A stretch of 64,000 nucleotides of DNA from Epiperipatus broadwayi. Lineage: Eukaryota > Onychophora > Udeonychophora > Euonychophora > Peripatidae. Under the pieces are notes generated by a model. It searched no databases and was not told the DNA's origin. It was given only the letters and a program-made list of their open reading frames with translations. The translations under genes and the position numbers were made by a program. Shown here one piece after another: positions 58,900-64,000 of this stretch (within the stretch, counting starts at the first letter, position 1; every line of letters starts with the position of its first letter). The stretch lies in the NCBI GenBank assembly GCA_028023455.1, contig JAQFVV010006203.1:10820876-10884875 (forward strand), written 5' to 3'.

Positions 58900-60234
58900 G
58901 TAATTAAATGTATCATTAGTGACATCTAGTGAAAGATTTTGAATTATATTTTATACTTCATAATGATTTCATATTAAATTATTGAGATAAGTAATAAATA
59001 AGTATTTGTTTTTTTTCAGTTTGTGGATAAGTGATCATTTTTTTTGCAAAATTAGGCAAATGAGTAATTAAATCCTAACCTAAAAAAAAGATACAGAAAT
59101 AGACTGAAGTACTAAATTCTCTAAAAGTTTATAATTATATGCAGTATATTATTTTTGACAATTCTTAGATTATTTAGAATGCAGTTGTCAACAAGTTCTG
59201 TTTTTTTTTTTTTTAATCAATAAAATGCAAATTTTTAGATTTAATCCATCTGTTTAATTCAGCAATGAACTAGAATCAGATATTCTATAATTTTGAATCC
59301 AATTTCTGTATGAATGTAATAATAACACTGAAACATTATAGTGATCTAGTGAGAGATTTATCTCACTGTAGAAATAAGTTTATTTGGATCCACAATCTTA
59401 GATTATTTGAAATTATCAAACAATTAGCTTGAATGGCATGAGAGAAAATTTTGCCCCCCAAACCATAATTTTGCAATGACTTTAATGCATATAGATTTTA
59501 TTTATTCATAATATTTCAAGTAAATTGTTTACATAATTTTTTCTTACTGTATGGATTATATAATGTAATTTTTTTTTTTTTTGGTCATTCTTTGTATTTT
59601 TATGGTTGATATAATTATTAATAAGAAATTATTCAAAATGGATAACTAACATAATATAAATATTTAGTTCACTATTTATTCCCCAGTAATAGTTTCACAT
59701 TTTAAAAATTATTTTAAATCTTCTTTCTTTCTTTTTTTTTTTTTGCCAATTATTTAAAATTAGTTTTCGTTTGTCCACATTTTTTTTGTCTTACTTATAC
59801 AAATATGTATTTACTAAATCTATTTTTTTTAACCTGTACCAAAGCGAAATATCACACAACCTGCTTCTTTCCAAGTTTATTTAAATCTGGATTAGGGATT
59901 GAAAAAGTAGGTTTCCTTATTTCTTTTTTTGACTATGGAATTACCCACCATAAGCACATAATATAATTCCAATTTTTTAAAACTTTTCTTGGAAAAATGT
60001 AAAAACAAAGTATTAAACAAGCTTTTCCCTGTATACATGTTGTATATATTTATTTTTTGAATTATACATAGTCTTATAAATAAATTTAGTAAAATAAGTT
60101 ACTTTAATTAACAAATATTTTTCTTCATTTTAAAAAATTATAGTTCATTATATGATAAGTTTATAATCTATTAATTGTTAAATCAACAAATCATAATAAA
60201 TATATATATGTATTAAAATAAAGATTTTCATGGA
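58900..60234. other. Start of the last PRODH intron in the window
   Basis: AT-rich with poly-T runs (59199-59214, 59571-59582, 59731-59745). No exon encoding the expected TGxLxPL segment was found. Confidence 0.45.
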
Positions 60235-60880
60235 TTATAGATATAAATGAAATGTTATCCAGACACATCAGTGTGTAATTAATTATAGTAAAGGTACTTA
60301 TACTAAAGTTCAGTTAAGTCTCAGTGATTATCAACTGGGTAATAAATATTATAAAATTAAACCACTAAACATCACATGATCCATTGATTGCTCTTGTTAG
60401 CACAAGATGGCACTACTATATGGAGAGTTTTGCTGTATTTTGAATTGTTTATTATAAAATTAGTTGATGATCAGTGTGACCTGATTTAATGTTAGTATAT
60501 ATACTTTTATTATAATTATTTTTAGAGAAAGGGTTTACAATATGCACCTTGAATGTTTATAATACTCAAATGATGTCTTTTTTTTGACTATAGAGGGGAC
60601 CTCTCAAACTTCGACATAAGATAGTGATTTTAAAAAGATAAGAATGGCCTATATAAGTGGGAATTTAGGTTAAGATAAGGTGGCCATTCTTATCTTGATA
60701 AAGTTGCTATCTTGTGTTGAGGTTTGAGAGATCCCTCTATAGTCAAAAAAGATATTGTTTGACTATTATAAACATTCGAGGGTCATATGATAAAGATTAA
60801 AGCCTTATTTAAAAAGTATTTACATACTTTTACACATGGATGTACCCAGATAACATTTCATTTAGATATATGTCATTATT
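60235..60880. repeat. Palindrome with a family M scrap in its left arm
   Basis: Outer arms: AAATGAAATGTTATCC (about 60247) with GATAACATTTCATTT (about 60850). Inner arms: about 60541-60656 with 60678-60782, including GACTATAGAGGGGACCTCTC and its complement, and AAGATAAGAATGGCC with GGCCATTCTTATCTT. A family M piece (about 60370-60445) sits between the outer and inner left arms. Resembles the family A/53752 group in its TGCACCTTGA start and GAGG...CCTC segments. Confidence 0.65.
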
Positions 60881-60894
60881 AATAATAGTATGAA

Positions 60895-61480
60895 CATATT
60901 ACAACAGAGATTAAATATGTTATATGAAATTAAATAAATCGAGTATACTTTCGATATATGCACATTATAATCATGGTTTTCTGTTAATAATCTATGAGAT
61001 TCATTTTTTGCTAATTTGAATACTGTTAACTCTTTGGTTTATTATATATTCATTTTGTGTGATGAACCACGCATTTTTAATCTTAAATTTTCTATCACTT
61101 CTCTCTTCACACATTATGTTAACAATACTTGGATCAAAACTGTATCTGTATATCTTTTCTTAATTGTAAAATATGGATGCATTAGTTAAATTGATTTTGG
61201 CTTTTTTGTACATTAAAGTGTGTTATGTAAATCTTGTTCTCCGAGTATTGTTAACATAAGGTGTGAAGAGAGAAATGATAAAAAGGGTAAGATCAAAGAG
61301 GCATGATTCATCACACAAAAAGAATATATAATATACCAAAAAGGTAACAATATTCCAATTAGTAAAAAATGGTCTCATAAATTCTAAACAGAACGATCAT
61401 GTTTATGATGCACATGCATCAAAAGTATACTCAGTTTACTTAATTTCATGTATCATATTTAATTTCTGATGTAGTATTTT
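60895..61480. repeat. Palindrome with about 240-bp arms
   Basis: Left arm about 60895-61132 and right arm about 61242-61480. Matched blocks include GTATGAACATATTACA... near the edge, TCATTTTGTGTGATGAACCA (61048) with TGATTCATCACACAAAAAGA (61303), and CTTCTCTCTTCACAC with GTGTGAAGAGAGAA near the loop. No coding capacity. Element family unknown. Confidence 0.7.
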
Positions 61481-61729
61481 CATATTATATATATATTATA
61501 ATAAAAATAATAAATTTAACGGTAACAAACTATTATAAACAATCCTTAAATCCGCAGAAGTACTTTTGGTTAATTTCTTGACCTGCCTCAACTGCCATTA
61601 AATTCAAAAAAACAAAGCGGAAGCAAACTTCATCAATTCAAATCCTACGAATCTTGTATTTTAATGTTAGTAACTTGTATATTTATTAAATGCATTTTAT
61701 TTCTATTTATAAAAATTGCCTCCTTAATT

Positions 61730-62080
61730 TTTCTTTTATTATGGTTTCTCTCTTCATGAAGAATTTTCAAAATCAAATTTAAACTTATATTTACATGTTT
61801 TTTCATGATCAAAGAAAACAGTAGGAGACATTAAATCACCATTATTTTTACTTTTTACACGCTTATATCACAATTCATGCTCGCTCAATCTCTTCTCAAT
61901 ACTGCACCTAGATTCATCTATACATGATAGCATACAATCACAAAAAATTTGATATATGACATTACTTTTCTGCTTGACAGGTATGACATCCTTAGAATTA
62001 TTGACTAATTTATTAATATTGTTTAATATTATTAATATTGTTAAGGATGTCATATCTGTCAAGCAGAAAAGCAATGTCAT
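61730..62080 (-). pseudogene. GIY-YIG endonuclease fragment of the second PLE, left arm
   Basis: Minus-strand frame with NVIYQIFCDCMLSCIDESRC, then EKRLSEHEL and a stop at the same place where the right arm shifts. YIG is changed to CID, so the active-site motif is lost. Confidence 0.65.
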
Positions 62081-62388
62081 ATATCAAATTTTTTGTGATT
62101 GTATGTTATCATATATAGGTGAATCTAGGTGCATTATTGAGAAGAGATAAGCATGTAAAAAGTAAAAATAATGGTGATTTAATGTCTCCTTCAGTTTTCT
62201 TTGATCACGAAAAAACATGTAAATATAAATTTAAATTTGATTTTGAAAATATGAAAATTCTTCATGAAGAGAGAAACCATAATAAAAGAAAAATTAAAGA
62301 GGCAATTTTTATAAACAGGAATAAAATGCATTTAATAAATCGACAAGCTGCTAACATTAAAATACGAGATTCGTGGAATTTGAATTGA
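62071..62388 (+). pseudogene. GIY-YIG endonuclease fragment of the second PLE, right arm
   Basis: Two frames joined by a shift near 62150: one carries VIYQIFCDC...YIGESRC..EKR, the other carries the downstream histidine/acidic region and KIKEAIFINR, with stop TGA at 62386. The C-x-C before YIG and the Glu in KEAI are kept. The helix region between them is disrupted, so it is presumed inactive. Confidence 0.7.
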
Positions 62389-62526
62389 TGACATTTGCTT
62401 CCGCTTTTGTTTTTTGAATTTAATGGCAGTTGAGGCCGGTTTAAGAAATTAACCGAAAGTATTTCTGCGAATTTAAGAATTGTTTATAATAGTTTGTTAC
62501 CATTAAATTTATTATTTTTATTATAA

Positions 62527-64000
62527 TTACAATTTTGTTTTAATTAACGGACATTTTATTTATATTATATATATATGTAATTGTTTTATGAATTATACTA
62601 TAATGGATTTTTTTTTTTTTGGAAAACATCTAACACTCTTTGAAAATTATAGCTTTGAAATGGGAAATAATTTTTTTATAAAAACATTAATATTTTGAAT
62701 TCACTATTTTATTATAATGATACGTTTCAAGTGTTTAAATAATCATCTTCTGTCAAATCCATAATGCATAATTAGAACTATAGATTTTGGAATGGATATA
62801 ATTTTATTGTTTTAAAGGTGGAAACATACTTTTTTCAACAAAATGTAATTATAAAAAATTCAAGGCAGTTTTGGCTTTATAAAATATTACAATAACAAAT
62901 TACAATTAACTGACGCAACTGACGCAAATATTGTAAAAGTAATTATGAGCAATGCTTATTATTTATAATTAAGACCAAAAGTAAACATTTAATAGAAAGT
63001 TAACGAACAATGTTAGTTGTACATAATTGTTTTATTTGGTGCATAATATATTTGGTATACTATGGCAAGATTTCTTCTAGGATTTTTTCCAAGAGGAGTT
63101 AGAGGTGGAGCTGTAAAATACCTAAAGAGGAGTTAAAGGTATGGCAATTTGTAGTTTCACAATAATATTTGGATTGTAGGCATAAAATATTTGGTTTTAG
63201 TCTGTGACTCGCCTGCAATCCATCTTATTTTAATAAGTCATTATAAAGAATTGGTTACAAAACTGATTTAATCTGTTGACTTTTTTGTTTTTATTATTTG
63301 TTTTTCCATTAATTGTGTCCATATAAAACCTTTCTTGCATGATTGTTATATCATTATATATATCTTTAAAATACAATTTATTATTACTTAATTAAATATT
63401 TTTGTATAAAATATGTGTCATTACCATGTGAAATGTTTTAGTTCAAAAGTATTATTAATGACATAAATAAATAAATACATTTTTATGTTTACAATAGATT
63501 AACACAGATGTATAAATTGGAGTTTTTTTTAATATATACTGTTTATAAATGAAGTGCCTTTTTCTTATATACTTTTTTAAAAATGAGATTTTGCTTATTT
63601 TATAGTTTATCTAGAATTTTAATGAAAACAGTTCTGTATAATTCATTTCACTTTTATAGACTGGACCATATTGATAATATTTTTTTGGTATGATTTTTTT
63701 GTATTTTATCTTGATATCTGGTAACTTTTATTATAACAGACAATAGCTCTTTTACATATATTTGATTCTGCATTTTAATTTTACAAAATATCAAAGAATA
63801 AACATTTTTTTAGTAAAACAATTTTTAAATCACTGATTAATTAAAATTAAAATGTTTATTTTTTATTAAGAAGAATTTTTGAGTTTCTGCTATTTGACAT
63901 CCATACATTTTTGTAAATGAACATCTTAATATATAATGCACTATGTGGATGTTCATATTATTAAAAAAGATAATAGTATTATGTCTGTATCCTAAGATTT
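62527..64000. other. Intron sequence to the window end
   Basis: AT-rich. A small direct repeat (AAGAGGAGTTAGAGGT and AGAGGAGTTAAAGGTAT) lies at about 63090-63140. No PRODH exon or element recognised; the gene presumably continues past 64000. Confidence 0.45.

Larger units (their letters stand above)
61496..62526. mobile_element. Second palindromic Penelope-like pair
   Basis: Head-to-head arms meet near 62011 and end in TTATAATAAAAATAATAAAT at 61496 and its complement at 62526. Each arm encodes the end of a PLE GIY-YIG nuclease: right arm (+) NVIYQIFCDCMLSYIGESRC, then after a frame change FDHEKTCKYKFKFDFENMKI and RKIKEAIF; left arm (-) the same with SCIDESRC. Both are frameshifted near EKRLSEHEL. 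This PLE differs clearly from the one at 15.5-17.6 kb. No tRNA-like module is evident. No TSD found. Confidence 0.78.

Overview
This window is animal nuclear DNA, not bacterial. It is strongly AT-rich and has spliceosomal introns, with GT...AG exon borders whose phases match across six junctions. It also has several classes of eukaryotic retroelement. Nearly the whole window is the inside of one plus-strand gene, mitochondrial proline dehydrogenase (PRODH; Drosophila sluggish-A). Seven exons are recognisable: 508-707, 5982-6007, 9462-9605, 36500-36564, 54837-55024, 57340-57421 and 58868-58899, about 740 coding bases in 64 kb. The targeting region lies upstream of the window, and most of the FAD-binding catalytic barrel lies downstream. 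Intron size, AT-richness and repeat content suggest an invertebrate, perhaps a mollusc or chelicerate; the species cannot be settled here.

The introns are packed with mobile DNA. Layout: 1.6-3.2 kb, LINE family I (+). 4.1-4.5 kb, a tandem-dimer repeat (family A). 6.2-7.3 kb, two abutting palindromes, the first carrying a hammerhead ribozyme motif. 11.0-11.3 kb, a palindrome with a 12-bp target-site duplication (TSD). 11.5-14.4 kb, LINE family I (-). 15.5-17.6 kb, a 2-kb palindrome of Penelope-like element (PLE) ends that encode a GIY-YIG endonuclease and carry a tRNA-like module. 20.0-25.3 kb, a minus-strand Ty3/Gypsy-type LTR element with a family A insertion in one LTR and a LINE family II fragment between inverted arms in the other. 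27.8-31.3 kb, a long inverted-repeat element with internal tandem arrays. 33.2 kb, a GC-richer tandem repeat. 37.0-39.5 kb, LINE family II. 39.9-40.4 kb, a family A dimer. 41.2-44.7 kb, a tRNA-related dimer (family M) split by a 2.85-kb insertion. 45.6-46.6 kb, direct repeats with a second hammerhead copy. 51.9-53.0 kb, LINE family I. 53.6-54.4 kb, two snapback elements with 14-bp TSDs. 60.2-62.5 kb, three abutting palindromes, the last made of PLE GIY-YIG sequence.

The most interesting pattern is shared by several short, protein-less families: tandem dimers (about 322-344 or 443 bp period), snapback inverted copies, and 12-15 bp TSDs. Some carry ribozyme or tRNA-like parts, and a GIY-YIG PLE with the same palindromic habit is present. 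I infer, without proof, that these are non-autonomous retroelements copied from multimeric or circular RNA and perhaps mobilised by PLE enzymes. All autonomous elements seen are broken. No CRISPR, rRNA, intact tRNA or second host gene was recognised.
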